This document shows, piece by piece, positions 18,182 to 26,682 of a stretch of 48,837 nucleotides of DNA. Position numbers and translations under genes: made by a program. Position 1 is the first letter of the stretch; every line of letters starts with the position of its first letter. The stretch lies in NCBI GenBank assembly GCA_016200545.1, contig JACQEO010000023.1, forward strand, positions 1 to 48,837, written 5' to 3'. A model generated the notes under the pieces. The model ran no database searches and was not told where the DNA came from. It was given only the letters and a program-made list of their open reading frames with translations. This DNA comes from Deltaproteobacteria bacterium (lineage in GTDB: Bacteria > Desulfobacterota > Binatia > UTPRO1).

Positions 18182-18401
18182 GGCGCCTCAGCGCCTTGAC
18201 GACCTTCTCGAATGCCATATCGGGCTCCTTCGCCCGAGTATCGAAGGCGGCCAAGTCTTCGGCATCCTCGGCAAGACTCACCTTCACGGCTTCGTTCACC
18301 ACATCCGAGATCGTGCGATCCGTCGCAGCGGACTTCAGCCGTAGAGCACGATGAATCTCGGGATCGAAGTAGACCGTGGCTCTCTTTGCTACGTCACTCA
18401 T
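18168..18401 (-). CDS. Ribbon-helix-helix antitoxin of the RelE-like toxin
   Basis: 77 residues. ATVYFDPEIHRALRLKSAATDRTISDVVNEAV has the strand-helix-helix arrangement of CopG/RHH DNA-binding proteins. The acidic/Ala-rich C-terminus (SLAEDAEDLAAFD) would bind the toxin. It is first in the operon and overlaps the toxin gene. It should repress its own promoter by binding the inverted repeat just upstream. Confidence 0.75.
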   Translation of the reverse strand: MSDVAKRATVYFDPEIHRALRLKSAATDRTISDVVNEAVKVSLAEDAEDLAAFDTRAKEPDMAFEKVVKALRRRGKI

Positions 18402-18412
18402 GAAAGTTACCC

Positions 18413-18436
18413 TGACGTTTAAATGTTACAACGTCA
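18413..18436 (-). promoter_or_regulatory. Candidate operator of the toxin-antitoxin operon
   Basis: TGACGTT (18413-18419) and AACGTCA (18430-18436) form a perfect inverted repeat with a 10-base AT-rich centre, 12 bases upstream of the antitoxin start. The position and 17-base half-site spacing suit a ribbon-helix-helix repressor binding over the promoter. Confidence 0.55.
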
Positions 18437-18524
18437 AGACGGGTGTTGCCGCTCGCGCGACGGGCGAGGTGGCTCGATACGTCGACCCAATCAATCGGTC
18501 GTCCCCGCACCGCCGTGTCGACTC

Positions 18525-18998
18525 TTAGCGACCGCGCTCCAGCTCGATGACTACGGGGATCCCTTCGTCAAACCATCTTCGGTGCGCGCGCTCGACCCTT
18601 CGGTACGTTGGGACGCTCCAGTGATACACGGCGTAGTCGAGATAGTCGCTCGCGTTGGTCGTGCCGACGTAGACCTCGGCGGCACGTTGTCGTTCTGCGA
18701 CATCGACGATGTCGCGCGCCGTCCCACGTAAGCTTCGATCGCCCAACCGAATGGTAACCTCTGGACAGGCGCGAATGTTCCGCAGCCAGTTCGCTCGGTC
18801 GCCCATCATGCAAACCACGAAGACCTGGTCACCGTCGCGAATGGCGCGAACAGACTGCCGGCGTGCTTTGCCGCTGCGGCGACCGACCGTGGTGAGAATC
18901 CCGAATCCCGCAGGCGCCGGCAGGATGCTCCAGAGCGGCCGGGTAATCAGATTGCCGACTCGAGCGTAGAACTTCGTGCCGGCGAGAGGATTGGGCAT
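18525..18998 (-). CDS. Deazaflavin-dependent (DDN-type) nitroreductase-family protein
   Basis: 157 residues. The pattern ILTTVGRRSGKARRQSV is followed by VFVVCMMGDRANWLRNI and CPEVTIRLG. These are the core motifs of the DDN/Rv3547 family, split-barrel enzymes that bind F420 or related flavins and reduce quinones or nitro compounds. The family also includes members of unknown cofactor. The C-terminus VPTYRRVERAHRRWFDEGIPVV is typical. It is transcribed in the same direction as the TA operon, 124 bases upstream of the antitoxin. F420 genes are not seen here, so cofactor use is inferred. Confidence 0.7.
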   Translation of the reverse strand: MPNPLAGTKFYARVGNLITRPLWSILPAPAGFGILTTVGRRSGKARRQSVRAIRDGDQVFVVCMMGDRANWLRNIRACPEVTIRLGDRSLRGTARDIVDVAERQRAAEVYVGTTNASDYLDYAVYHWSVPTYRRVERAHRRWFDEGIPVVIELERGR

Positions 18999-19171
18999 GA
19001 CCGCCCCCGAGCGTCCACCAACGCGTGGCGGATCGCAACCACATCCACACCTTCATCCCGACGCTCGGCACGCGCCGTAGACGGCACGGCGCCCATCACG
19101 TCTCGTCGAGTTCCTTGACGACCGCCCGCAACATATGATCGAGCCGGAGCCGTGATCACTCCGCTCATCCC

Positions 19172-20305
19172 ATGATTGACGACGCCTCCGACTATCACGT
19201 CGAGCGGGTCGATCTCGGCGACGGGCGCGCGGCGCTGCGGTTCGCGGGAGAGCTGCGTTTTCGGCAGTGCTTCGCCTCGTGGGCGGAGGTGCGTCGTCTG
19301 GCGCAGGCGCCCGGACGACACGTCGCGCTCGATCTGTCCGCGATCGATCATCTCGACGGCGCCGCGACGGCGCTCCTGCTCGAGCTGCGCAGCGAGCTCG
19401 ACCGCGCCGGTGTGACGTCGGAGATCGTCGGCGCGGAGGGGTCCGTGCGCGCGATGCTGGAGCTCTACGGCGCCCACCCCCCGCGTCCGAGCTTGCAGCA
19501 GCCCCCGGCGCACATCGGCGCGTTCGATCAGATCGGCCGCGAGACTCTCGCCCTGTTCGGCGAGAGCAAGGGGCTCGACTACATCGGCGACGTGGTCGTC
19601 GCGGGCATGCAGGCGCTGCGCCGGCCGCGCCTGATGAACTGGGCCGATGTCCCGAAGCTGATGGAGCGCGCCGGGGCCGACGGGCTGCCGATTATCCTCA
19701 TGATCAACTTCCTCGTGGGGCTCGTGACGGCCTTTCAGGCCGCGCTCCAGCTGAAGCAGTTCGGCGCCAACATCTTCGTCGCCGACCTCGTCGGGCTCTC
19801 GATCACGCGCGAGCTCGCGCCGCTGATGACGGCGATCATCGTCGCCGGACGCTCCGGTGCGGCGTTCTCCGCCGAGCTCGGCACGATGCGTGTCTCGGAG
19901 GAGATCGACGCGTTACGCACCCTGAGCCTCGATCCCTACCAGTTCCTGGTGTTCCCGCGGGTGGTCGCCCTCGTGCTCGTGCTGCCGCTCCTCACCATCC
20001 TCGCCGACCTCGTGGGCATCGCCGGCGGACTTCTCGTCGCCATGCTCGGCCTCGACCTCACCGCGAACGCCTACCTGATCGAGACCCAGAAAGCGCTGAG
20101 TCTCTGGGACGTGTCGTCCGGATGCTTGAAGACGGCGGCGTTCGGGCTCAACATCTCGCTGATCGCATGTCAGCGCGGGCTCTCGACCCACGGCGGCGCC
20201 GAAGGAGTCGGCCGGGCAACGACCTCGGCCGTGGTGACGAGCCTGTTTGCAATCGTCGTCGTCGATGCCATCTTCACCGTCGTGTTCAACGCCCTTGGAA
20301 TGTGA
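19172..20305 (+). CDS. mlaE: MlaE-family ABC permease with fused N-terminal STAS domain
   Basis: 377 residues. Residues 1-105 form a STAS/MlaB-like domain (VALDLSAIDHLDGAATALLL, then VRAMLELYGA). Residues 130-377 are the permease, with five or six hydrophobic segments: LPIILMINFLVGLVTAFQAA, FVADLVGLSITRELAPLMTA, IIVAGRSGAAFSAELGTM and ISLIACQRGLSTHGGAEGVG. It is the inner-membrane channel of a phospholipid transporter between inner and outer membrane. Fusion to the STAS domain replaces a separate MlaB. It is the first gene of a four-gene operon. Confidence 0.9.
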   Translation: MIDDASDYHVERVDLGDGRAALRFAGELRFRQCFASWAEVRRLAQAPGRHVALDLSAIDHLDGAATALLLELRSELDRAGVTSEIVGAEGSVRAMLELYGAHPPRPSLQQPPAHIGAFDQIGRETLALFGESKGLDYIGDVVVAGMQALRRPRLMNWADVPKLMERAGADGLPIILMINFLVGLVTAFQAALQLKQFGANIFVADLVGLSITRELAPLMTAIIVAGRSGAAFSAELGTMRVSEEIDALRTLSLDPYQFLVFPRVVALVLVLPLLTILADLVGIAGGLLVAMLGLDLTANAYLIETQKALSLWDVSSGCLKTAAFGLNISLIACQRGLSTHGGAEGVGRATTSAVVTSLFAIVVVDAIFTVVFNALGM

Positions 20306-20312
20306 CAGTCCG

Positions 20313-21038
20313 ATGATCGAGGTGACGGATCTCACGATCGGCTACGACGATACCGTCGTGCTCGAGCATCTCGACTTCAAGGTCGCGGACGGCGACGTGT
20401 TCGCGATCCTCGGTGGCAGCGGCTCGGGCAAATCGACGCTGCTCCGGCACCTGATCGGCCTCGAGCAGCCGATGGGCGGTACCATCCGCGTACGGAACGC
20501 GCCGCCGCGTCCCGAGAGCGGCGCGCCGCCCTACGGCGTCCTCTTCCAATCGGGCGCGCTCTTCGGTTCCATGACGCTCTTCGACAACGTCGCCCTGCCG
20601 CTGCGGAAATGGACCGAGCTCGATAGGCGCGCGATCGATACCATCGTGCGCTCGAAGCTCCGGCTCGTCGGCCTCGAGGGCTTCGAGCACCATCTCCCGG
20701 CGGAGATCTCGGGCGGCATGAAGAAGCGCGCCGGGATCGCGCGCGCCCTGGCGCTCGATGCGCCGCTGCTCTTTCTCGACGAGCCTTCGGCGGGGCTCGA
20801 TCCGGTGACGTCCGTGGAGCTCGACCAGCTCATCGCGACCTTGAACCACAGCCTGCGGATGACGACCGTCATCGTCACGCACGAGCTCGCGAGCATCTTC
20901 ACGATCGCGAACGACTGCATCATGGTCGACCGCGGCGCACGCGGCATCATCGCGCGCGGCAACCCGGCCGCACTCCGTGACGGCAGCGACGACCCACGGG
21001 TGCGCGCGTTCTTCAATCGCCGCCCGCACGCGGCGTGA
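20313..21038 (+). CDS. mlaF: MlaF-type ABC ATPase
   Basis: 241 residues. Walker A is GGSGSGKST (about 35), the Q-loop LFQSGALFGSMT, the signature SGGMKKRAGIARA, Walker B LLFLDEPSAGLDPVTS and the switch His in VTHELAS. It powers the MlaE permease. The ATG at 20313 is seven bases after the permease stop. The frame is open further upstream but overlaps mlaE. Confidence 0.9.
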   Translation: MIEVTDLTIGYDDTVVLEHLDFKVADGDVFAILGGSGSGKSTLLRHLIGLEQPMGGTIRVRNAPPRPESGAPPYGVLFQSGALFGSMTLFDNVALPLRKWTELDRRAIDTIVRSKLRLVGLEGFEHHLPAEISGGMKKRAGIARALALDAPLLFLDEPSAGLDPVTSVELDQLIATLNHSLRMTTVIVTHELASIFTIANDCIMVDRGARGIIARGNPAALRDGSDDPRVRAFFNRRPHAA

Positions 21039-21045
21039 CCGCGCG

Positions 21046-21948
21046 ATGACGACGGCGACGAACCACTGGAAGCTCGGGCTCTTCGTCGTCGTCGCGATCG
21101 GCGCCATGGCGGGCTCGCTCTTCTGGCTCGGCGCACGGCGCTTCCAGCGCGACGCGTTCCAGGCGGTTTCGTACTTCGACGAATCCGTGCAAGGGCTCGA
21201 GATCGGGTCGCCCGTCAAGTTCCGCGGCGTGACGCTCGGGACCGTCTCCGACATCACGATCGCGCCCGATCACCGTCACGTGCAGGTCACGTCCGACATC
21301 TACATCGACGTGGTCGCACGCCTCGGCCTGCGGACGCGGGCGCCGAAGTCGGGTGAAGAGTTCATCGATCCCAATCTCCGCGTGCAGCTGGTGTCGGCGG
21401 GAATTACCGGTGTGCGATTTCTCCAGACCGATTTCTTCAGTCCGAGTCGCTATCCACCACCCCGCCTGCCGTTCGAGCCGCCGTGGAACTACGTTCCGTC
21501 CACACCCTCGACGTTGAAGAACGTCGAGGAGGCGGCGGTCGAGATCCTCGACCGGCTTCCGGCCGTCGAGGAGATCGTGATCGACGCCGCTGGCGATCTG
21601 CGAAAGACGCTCGCCTCGATCGAGGCACTGACCACCGCGTTGAACACCAAGGACGGTTCGTTCAACACGCTGCTCGTGCAGCTGCGCAGTGCCGCCGCGC
21701 ACGTGCAGTCGGCGCTCGACGACGCCAAGCTCGGGGCGACGACGGCGTCGCTCCGCGACACCTCCGGTTCGGTCGGGCAGGCGGTCGCGAACGTGAGCGA
21801 CGTGCGCGACGAGCTCCGGGCGAGTCTCGTCGCGCTGCGTGAGGCCCTTGAATCCGTTCGCACGCTCGCCGACTCGCTCGAGCGCGACCCGAGCACCCTC
21901 ATCCGGGGCGCTCGATCCGACGCGCTGCCGGCGCGGAAGCCGCATTGA
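21046..21948 (+). CDS. mlaD: MlaD-type MCE-domain protein
   Basis: 300 residues. One N-terminal membrane anchor (LGLFVVVAIGAMAGSLFWLG) is followed by an MCE domain (residues about 35-125: YFDESVQGLEIGSPVKFRGV, then VTLGTVSDITI). A long helical C-terminal part (LKNVEEAAVEILDRLP to the end) resembles the helical tunnel of larger MCE proteins. It would bridge the periplasm as a hexamer carrying lipid. It starts seven bases after mlaF and ends two bases before the next ATG. Confidence 0.85.
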   Translation: MTTATNHWKLGLFVVVAIGAMAGSLFWLGARRFQRDAFQAVSYFDESVQGLEIGSPVKFRGVTLGTVSDITIAPDHRHVQVTSDIYIDVVARLGLRTRAPKSGEEFIDPNLRVQLVSAGITGVRFLQTDFFSPSRYPPPRLPFEPPWNYVPSTPSTLKNVEEAAVEILDRLPAVEEIVIDAAGDLRKTLASIEALTTALNTKDGSFNTLLVQLRSAAAHVQSALDDAKLGATTASLRDTSGSVGQAVANVSDVRDELRASLVALREALESVRTLADSLERDPSTLIRGARSDALPARKPH

Positions 21949-21950
21949 CG

Positions 21951-22580
21951 ATGCGGACGTTGGTGCCACTCGTGCTCGTGCTCTCGGCGGGGTGCCTCCT
22001 GCGCACCTCCGAACCGCCGCGATTCTTCCGACCGGAATCCTCGGCCATCAACGAACCCGCGGACGTCGATCACGGCACGGCGGCGAGCGCCGGCGTGCCC
22101 GTGCGCCTACGGAGTGTCGAGGCCGGCCCGTTCCTCCGCGAGCGCATCGTGTGGCGCACGTCGGCCTTCGAGTACGGGCAGTACGAGCAGCGCCGGTGGC
22201 GGGAGCTACCGGCGGTCTACGTCGAACGCGCGCTCAGCGCCGCCCTGCTCGCGACGCCGGGCGTCCGCCTCTCGGACGATCTGCACGCGTCGGCGTTGCA
22301 CGCCGAGGTCGTCGCCTTCGACGAGGTCCTCGTGCCGGCGCACGTCGCCAGCGTCGGCGTCGAGGTGTCGCTGCACGACGGCGCGCGGCGATTGCTCGAC
22401 GGAACGTTCACCGCCGACGTCCCGATCGTCGATGACGACCCGGTCTCGATGGCGCGCGCGATGGGCCACGCGTTGGATGACGTCTCATCGCAGGTGGCGC
22501 GATCGGTTGCCGCGCGCCTGCGCATCCAATCTCCGGAGGACAACCGCCCGAAGCACGCCCCGCGGAGACGCAGCCCATGA
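21951..22580 (+). CDS. PqiC-like lipoprotein of the lipid-transport operon
   Basis: 209 residues. The signal sequence has the lipobox VLSAGC. The body matches ABC-transport auxiliary lipoproteins: VPVRLRSVEAGPFLRERIVW, FEYGQYEQRRWRELPAVYVE and later LDDVSSQVARSV. In the PqiC/DUF330 family these sit on the inner face of the outer membrane and receive the MCE tunnel. The ATG at 21951 is two bases past the mlaD stop; a TTG at 21945 would overlap it. A basic tail (KHAPRRRSP) ends the protein. Confidence 0.75.
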   Translation: MRTLVPLVLVLSAGCLLRTSEPPRFFRPESSAINEPADVDHGTAASAGVPVRLRSVEAGPFLRERIVWRTSAFEYGQYEQRRWRELPAVYVERALSAALLATPGVRLSDDLHASALHAEVVAFDEVLVPAHVASVGVEVSLHDGARRLLDGTFTADVPIVDDDPVSMARAMGHALDDVSSQVARSVAARLRIQSPEDNRPKHAPRRRSP

Positions 22581-22624
22581 AGATCCGATCCTGCTCCATC
22601 TCAAGCGGCGCGGCGGTCGGGTGG

Positions 22625-23638
22625 TCAGTCGATGCCGTGCAGCTCGTCCTTGTGCGCGCGCTCGAGTAGCGCGCGCACAGCCTCCGGCAGCGGCCGCCCG
22701 CGGTGCAGCACGTAGTAGACATTCTCCGTGATCGGCATCTCGACGCCCAGCTTCTGCGCGAGACCGTACGCCGCGTCGGCGGTGTAGTAGCCCTCGGCGA
22801 CGGAGCGCTTGCTCGCGAGGTACGTCTTCGGATCGGCGCCGGCGGCGATTTGCTTGCCGAGGGTGCGGTTGCGGGAGAGCTCGCCGGTGCAGGTGAGGAT
22901 CAAGTCGCCGACGCCGGCCATGCCGAGGAAGGTGAGGGGGTTGGCGCCGAGGCGGACGCCGAGTCTGGTCATCTCGGCGAGGCCACGGGTGATGACGGCG
23001 GCGCGGGCGTTGGCGCCGAAATCGAGCGCGTCGCAGGCGCCGACGGCGACGGCCATGACGTTCTTGACGGCGCCGCCGACCTGGACGCCGATCGGGTCGG
23101 CGCTCGCATAGACGCGAAACAGCGGTGCGTGCAGGAGTCCCTGCACGTGGCGCGCGACGGCCATGCCGCGCGACGCGATGACGACGTCGGTCGGCTTGCC
23201 GCGCGCGACCTCGAGGGCGAAGGTCGGGCCCGAGAGAAACGCAACGCGCTCGGCGGGGACGTCGGGGAGCGCCTCGGCGAGTACCTCCGACATGAGCTTC
23301 AGCGTCCCCTCCTCGATGCCTTTGGTGGCAACGACGACAACCGCGCTCCGCGCTACGACACGCGCGACGCCGGCGGCGACCTTGCGGAGGTGCTGCGACG
23401 GCGGAACGAGGAGGACGACATCGGCGCCGACGACGACCTCGGCAACGTCGGTCGAGGCGCGGATCGTCTCCGGCAGCGCGATGTCGGCGAGGTAGATCGA
23501 GTTGACGTGCCGGCGGGTGATCTCGTCGGCGACCTCGGGCTCGAGCGCCCAGATTCGCACCGTGTGCCCGAGGCGGGCGGCGTGGGATGCCAGAGCCGTT
23601 CCCCAGGCACCGGCACCGACAATCGCGAATGTGGTCAT
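22625..23638 (-). CDS. gpsA: NAD(P)-dependent glycerol-3-phosphate dehydrogenase
   Basis: 337 residues, the normal length. The N-terminus IVGAGAWGTALA is the dinucleotide-binding loop. VVVATKGIE and FLSGPTFALEVARG are family motifs. VGGAVKNVMAVAVGACDALD carries the catalytic Lys, and MAGVGDLILTCTGELSRNRTLG the substrate-site residues. It makes sn-glycerol-3-phosphate from dihydroxyacetone phosphate for phospholipid synthesis in the cytoplasm. It is convergent with the lipid-transport operon, a sensible but not obligatory neighbourhood. Confidence 0.92.
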   Translation of the reverse strand: MTTFAIVGAGAWGTALASHAARLGHTVRIWALEPEVADEITRRHVNSIYLADIALPETIRASTDVAEVVVGADVVLLVPPSQHLRKVAAGVARVVARSAVVVVATKGIEEGTLKLMSEVLAEALPDVPAERVAFLSGPTFALEVARGKPTDVVIASRGMAVARHVQGLLHAPLFRVYASADPIGVQVGGAVKNVMAVAVGACDALDFGANARAAVITRGLAEMTRLGVRLGANPLTFLGMAGVGDLILTCTGELSRNRTLGKQIAAGADPKTYLASKRSVAEGYYTADAAYGLAQKLGVEMPITENVYYVLHRGRPLPEAVRALLERAHKDELHGID

Positions 23639-23657
23639 GTGAGGAGGCGCGACGTCG

Positions 23658-23730
23658 GAGGTCGAGCGACGAGCGCCATGGCGGTGCCGTCGGGTGACGC
23701 CGCCGCCATGGCGCTCGCCGCTACGACCTC
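23658..23730 (-). terminator. Strong hairpin between dodecin and gpsA
   Basis: GAGCGCCATGGCGG (23671-23684) pairs perfectly with CCGCCATGGCGCTC (23703-23716). An outer pair GAGGTCG (23658-23664) / CGACCTC (23724-23730) extends the stem, with an 18-base loop. It lies directly after the dodecin stop and before gpsA on the same strand. It may terminate dodecin transcription or be a mobile palindromic repeat. Confidence 0.6.
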
Positions 23731-23731
23731 G

Positions 23732-23941
23732 TCAGTCCTCGTACTTGAAGGACAGCTTCACCTTGGCGCGGTAGGCGACGACCTTGCCCTTCTCGATCGT
23801 CATGTCGAGCTCACTGACCTCGGCGACCCGCAAGTCGCGCAAGCTCTTCGCGGCCTTGCCGACCGCCGCTTTTGCGGCCGCCTCCCATGAGTTGGTGCTC
23901 GTGCCGACGAGCTCGATGATCTTATACACGCTCTCCGCCAT
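23732..23941 (-). CDS. Dodecin family flavin-binding protein
   Basis: 69 residues, full length for dodecin. VYKIIELVGTSTNSWEAAAK and AVGKAAKSLRDLRVAEV are followed by VVAYRAKVKLSFKYED, the one-helix, three-strand fold that assembles into a hollow dodecamer storing flavins. The Trp in NSWEAA stacks on the flavin ring in known members. It lies 91 bases downstream of the DUF1003 gene on the same strand. Confidence 0.9.
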   Translation of the reverse strand: MAESVYKIIELVGTSTNSWEAAAKAAVGKAAKSLRDLRVAEVSELDMTIEKGKVVAYRAKVKLSFKYED

Positions 23942-24032
23942 TTCGTGCTCCTTTCTGTTGTGCCCCGCGGCTCCGGAATAGCCGGTGCGTGCCGCGAGGG
24001 AAAGCCCACGCGGATCGTCGCCGAATGGGTGG

Positions 24033-24560
24033 TCAGCGGTGACAGAGCGACTCGTGGATCTGCGCCGTCAGATTTTCGATTCGTTGGCTGAGCTCCTGGG
24101 TCATCTTGGTGAGGGAGGTGTTTTGCTCGAGGAGCTCGAGGATCTGCGCCGACTGGTGGCTGGCGAGCTGCTGGCGCTCGGCGCTGGCGGCGGCGAGCGC
24201 CTCGCGGTGCTGCACGTCGGCATCGGAAAGCGCCTTGTCACGATCGGCCTGGCGGGTTTGCGCCAGCAGGATGAGCGGCGCCGCGTACGCCGCCTGCAAG
24301 CTGAACGCGAGGTTCAGCAAGATGAACGGGTAGATGTCGAACTGCGTGACGCCGGCGACGTTGAGCGCGATCCAGAGTGCGACGAGGACGCTCTGTGAGA
24401 TCAAGAAGGTCGGCGTGCCGAAGAAGCGCGCGAACGCCTCGGCCTTGAGGCCGAACCAATCGCTGCCGAAGGCGGGCGCGAGATGAGCGTGTGGGAGGTG
24501 AAATCGGTGATGATTGGCCGTGGCATTCGGGCGCGGGTCGGTGATCGTCGCGGTCTGCAT
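24033..24560 (-). CDS. DUF1003 membrane protein
   Basis: 175 residues. The DUF1003 signature is LKAEAFARFFGTPTFLISQS, then IALNVAGVTQFDIYPFILLN and LAFSLQAAYAAPLILLAQTR, giving two membrane segments. A coiled-coil tail follows (DKALSDADVQHREAL to the end). Function unknown; family members are inner-membrane proteins. A His-rich N-terminus (HHRFHLPHAHLAP) is unusual. Confidence 0.8.
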   Translation of the reverse strand: MQTATITDPRPNATANHHRFHLPHAHLAPAFGSDWFGLKAEAFARFFGTPTFLISQSVLVALWIALNVAGVTQFDIYPFILLNLAFSLQAAYAAPLILLAQTRQADRDKALSDADVQHREALAAASAERQQLASHQSAQILELLEQNTSLTKMTQELSQRIENLTAQIHESLCHR

Positions 24561-24722
24561 GGTCGCTCCTCGCGCGGGGGCTGCCGTCGCGCGTTCGTTG
24601 GGATGTGCGCGTCGCTCTTTTCACGCGCGCCGCGCCATCTGGCAAGACCCCCGTTCGAATCGCCGGCGAGTCCACTCGGCCGTTGCCGGCGCGTCGATTG
24701 ACTCGACCCGCAGAACGGCAGT

Positions 24723-25196
24723 ATGGCCGGCGCATCGATGGACGGCGGACGGCGGGGCCCGCGAGCGATCGCGTCGCGGGCGCGGTGGGTGCTGGCGCCG
24801 CTCGTGCTCGTCCACCTCGTCACGCTGCTCGCGGCGGCGCTTGCGAAGCCGCACGGCGACAACGTCCACCGCGCCGACGGCGACTGCCGCGCCTGCCACA
24901 CCGCCGACGCCACGACGTTGAACGCGGAGAAGGCGGCGGCCGCGACGGCGCTCGCCCCCGACCTCGAGGCGCGCTGCGCCTCCTGCCACGGCGACGAGGG
25001 ACCATCGCATCGCACCGGCATCCGCCCGATGAAGAGCGTGCCCCCGGCCCTGCCCCTCGCCGCCGACGGAACGATCGCCTGCGCGACCTGCCATTTCCTA
25101 CACGGCGAAAACAACACCTTCGGCGACTTGCTCCGCCTCGACAACCGTCGCGGTGGCCTCTGCCTCTCGTGTCACGAGCTTTCGGATCTGCAATGA
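24723..25196 (+). CDS. Membrane-anchored tetraheme c-type cytochrome
   Basis: 157 residues. An N-terminal hydrophobic segment (VLAPLVLVHLVTLLAAALA) acts as signal or anchor. The short mature part has four CxxCH heme sites: CRACH, CASCH, CATCH and CLSCH. His residues (HRADGDC, SHRTG, LHGENN) can serve as distal ligands. It should transfer electrons in the periplasm. The next two genes, a HAMP protein and an outer-membrane-like protein, follow at 23 bases and then with overlap, suggesting one operon. Confidence 0.8.
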   Translation: MAGASMDGGRRGPRAIASRARWVLAPLVLVHLVTLLAAALAKPHGDNVHRADGDCRACHTADATTLNAEKAAAATALAPDLEARCASCHGDEGPSHRTGIRPMKSVPPALPLAADGTIACATCHFLHGENNTFGDLLRLDNRRGGLCLSCHELSDLQ

Positions 25197-25219
25197 CCCG
25201 CTCGGAAGGAGATCGCTCC

Positions 25220-25831
25220 ATGCAACGCGCTCGTTTCCTCCATCCCCACCGGCCGCACCGCACCCGCCAGCTGCGCTGGGTCGTACCGATGCTGGTGCTC
25301 CTGCTCGGCGCCGCTCTGGCGACGCTCATCGTCCAGTATCGCCTGAGCGATCAGGCGGTCGGCAGCGAGTTCTTTCGCGCTCACAAGACGATCAGCCATA
25401 CGGGGCAGCTCCTGCTACGCGGCCTTTTCGTCGGCGCGGCGGTGCTCATGCTCGCGGTCGTCGCGATTGGTGTCTGGGCGTTCCGCCTCACGCATCGCAT
25501 CGTCGCGCCCGTCCACACGCTCCACCGCGCGCTCGACGCGATCGTAGGCGGCGACTTGGGCGTGCGCGTCGAGCTCCATCCCGGCGACGAGTTCCAGGAG
25601 GTGGGCCAAAGCCTGAATCGTCTCGTCGAGGAGTTCGGCGCGACGCTCGCACGCGTCCACACGCTCTCCGACGGTATCGAGGCCGCGGCGGCGGCGGCGG
25701 CACGCGAGGCCGACGACGCCTCCGCCGAGCGGAGCCTGCACCAGCTGGCATCGGAGCTCGGCCGCACGCTCGACTTCTTCCGCCTCTCGCCGCGGCGGAC
25801 GATTCGCGAGGACGACACACCCGCCAGATGA
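25220..25831 (+). CDS. Two-TM HAMP-domain protein without an output domain
   Basis: 203 residues. The ATG at 25220 follows a strong GGAAGGAG (25204-25211). Two membrane segments (about 19-39 and 68-88) flank a short periplasmic loop. A HAMP-like linker follows (RLTHRIVAPVHTLHRALDAI, then GDEFQEVGQSLNRLVEEFG) and then a coiled-coil tail. No kinase, cyclase or chemotaxis domain is attached. It could relay or sense redox state for the cytochrome encoded just before it. Confidence 0.65.
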   Translation: MQRARFLHPHRPHRTRQLRWVVPMLVLLLGAALATLIVQYRLSDQAVGSEFFRAHKTISHTGQLLLRGLFVGAAVLMLAVVAIGVWAFRLTHRIVAPVHTLHRALDAIVGGDLGVRVELHPGDEFQEVGQSLNRLVEEFGATLARVHTLSDGIEAAAAAAAREADDASAERSLHQLASELGRTLDFFRLSPRRTIREDDTPAR

Positions 25832-26571
25832 GAATCGCCCTCGTCCGGCGGCGTCGCGCCCGCGGCCCGCTCCATGCCGTCGTCGGCGTGATCGTGCTTC
25901 TGACGAGCGCGCCCGCGTCAGCCGGTCCGACGGGGCTCGCGGTGATACCGACGACGGACCTCGTCCGCTTTCACCAGGTGAACGCGGTCCTGCAAAACGG
26001 CAACACCACGATCGACGGACGCCACCCGTTCTTTCACGACGTCGAGCCGGTGCCGCAGCTCGAAGTCGGCCTGCCGTGGGACCTCGAGGCGGGCGTCGAC
26101 GGCGCGCCCGCGCATCCGCCGGGGGAGTGCCGGCCGTTCTTCAATCTCAAGTGGACGATGGTCGCAGAGGACTACCGCGTGCCCGCGGTCGCCGTCGGCG
26201 CTACGCAGCTCGGCCCCGGCGTCACGCCCGCCGGCTTTGTCGTCGCCAGCAAGACCCTCAACTACGACGAGGTCGCGTACCAAAAGTTCCGGGCGCACCA
26301 CCGTAACTTACGCCTACACGGCATGCGCGCGCATGCGGGTTTCCTTCAGGTCGGCGCCTTGCCGCACGCGATGCTCGGCTGCGACGTCGAGCTCTCGGAG
26401 CACTTCGTCCTGTGGGCGGACTGGATCTCGGGGGCGAAAAACGCCCTCTCGCTCGCCGGGGTCGTCGTCTTCGACCACCAAAACAGCCTCTTTGTCGCGC
26501 TCCTGCGCGAGAACGACGAGAACCGCGTAAGCGGCATCCTCTTCAATTTCACCCACACCTTCGACTGGTGA
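25828..26571 (+). CDS. Exported beta-rich protein, probably outer-membrane
   Basis: 247 residues. The signal peptide is HAVVGVIVLLTSAPASA. The mature chain has alternating polar/hydrophobic stretches and ends FNFTHTFDW, an aromatic C-terminus like those of outer-membrane beta-barrels. The start overlaps the HAMP gene stop by four bases (ATGA), indicating coupling. No family is recognised. Together with the cytochrome it could form a porin-cytochrome-like path; that is speculation. Confidence 0.5.
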   Translation: MRIALVRRRRARGPLHAVVGVIVLLTSAPASAGPTGLAVIPTTDLVRFHQVNAVLQNGNTTIDGRHPFFHDVEPVPQLEVGLPWDLEAGVDGAPAHPPGECRPFFNLKWTMVAEDYRVPAVAVGATQLGPGVTPAGFVVASKTLNYDEVAYQKFRAHHRNLRLHGMRAHAGFLQVGALPHAMLGCDVELSEHFVLWADWISGAKNALSLAGVVVFDHQNSLFVALLRENDENRVSGILFNFTHTFDW

Positions 26572-26587
26572 GTCCGCCATAGCGGAC
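26572..26587 (+). terminator. Small hairpin after the cytochrome/HAMP/OMP operon
   Basis: GTCCGC and GCGGAC with a four-base loop start right after the stop codon at 26571. No T-run follows; weak. Confidence 0.25.
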
Positions 26588-26682
26588 GCGCGGCACGACG
26601 CGCGGAGTCGTTGATCGGCGGCCGTCAGCTCGCTAGGCTTCGTCCGTGGAGGCGGATGTGCGGCGGATGACGGCGGTTGGCC

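Noticed and set aside
24640..24670. GTTCGAAT sequence resembling a tRNA T-loop
   Set aside because: The flanking bases do not form a T-stem, and no acceptor or anticodon stem can be drawn around it.
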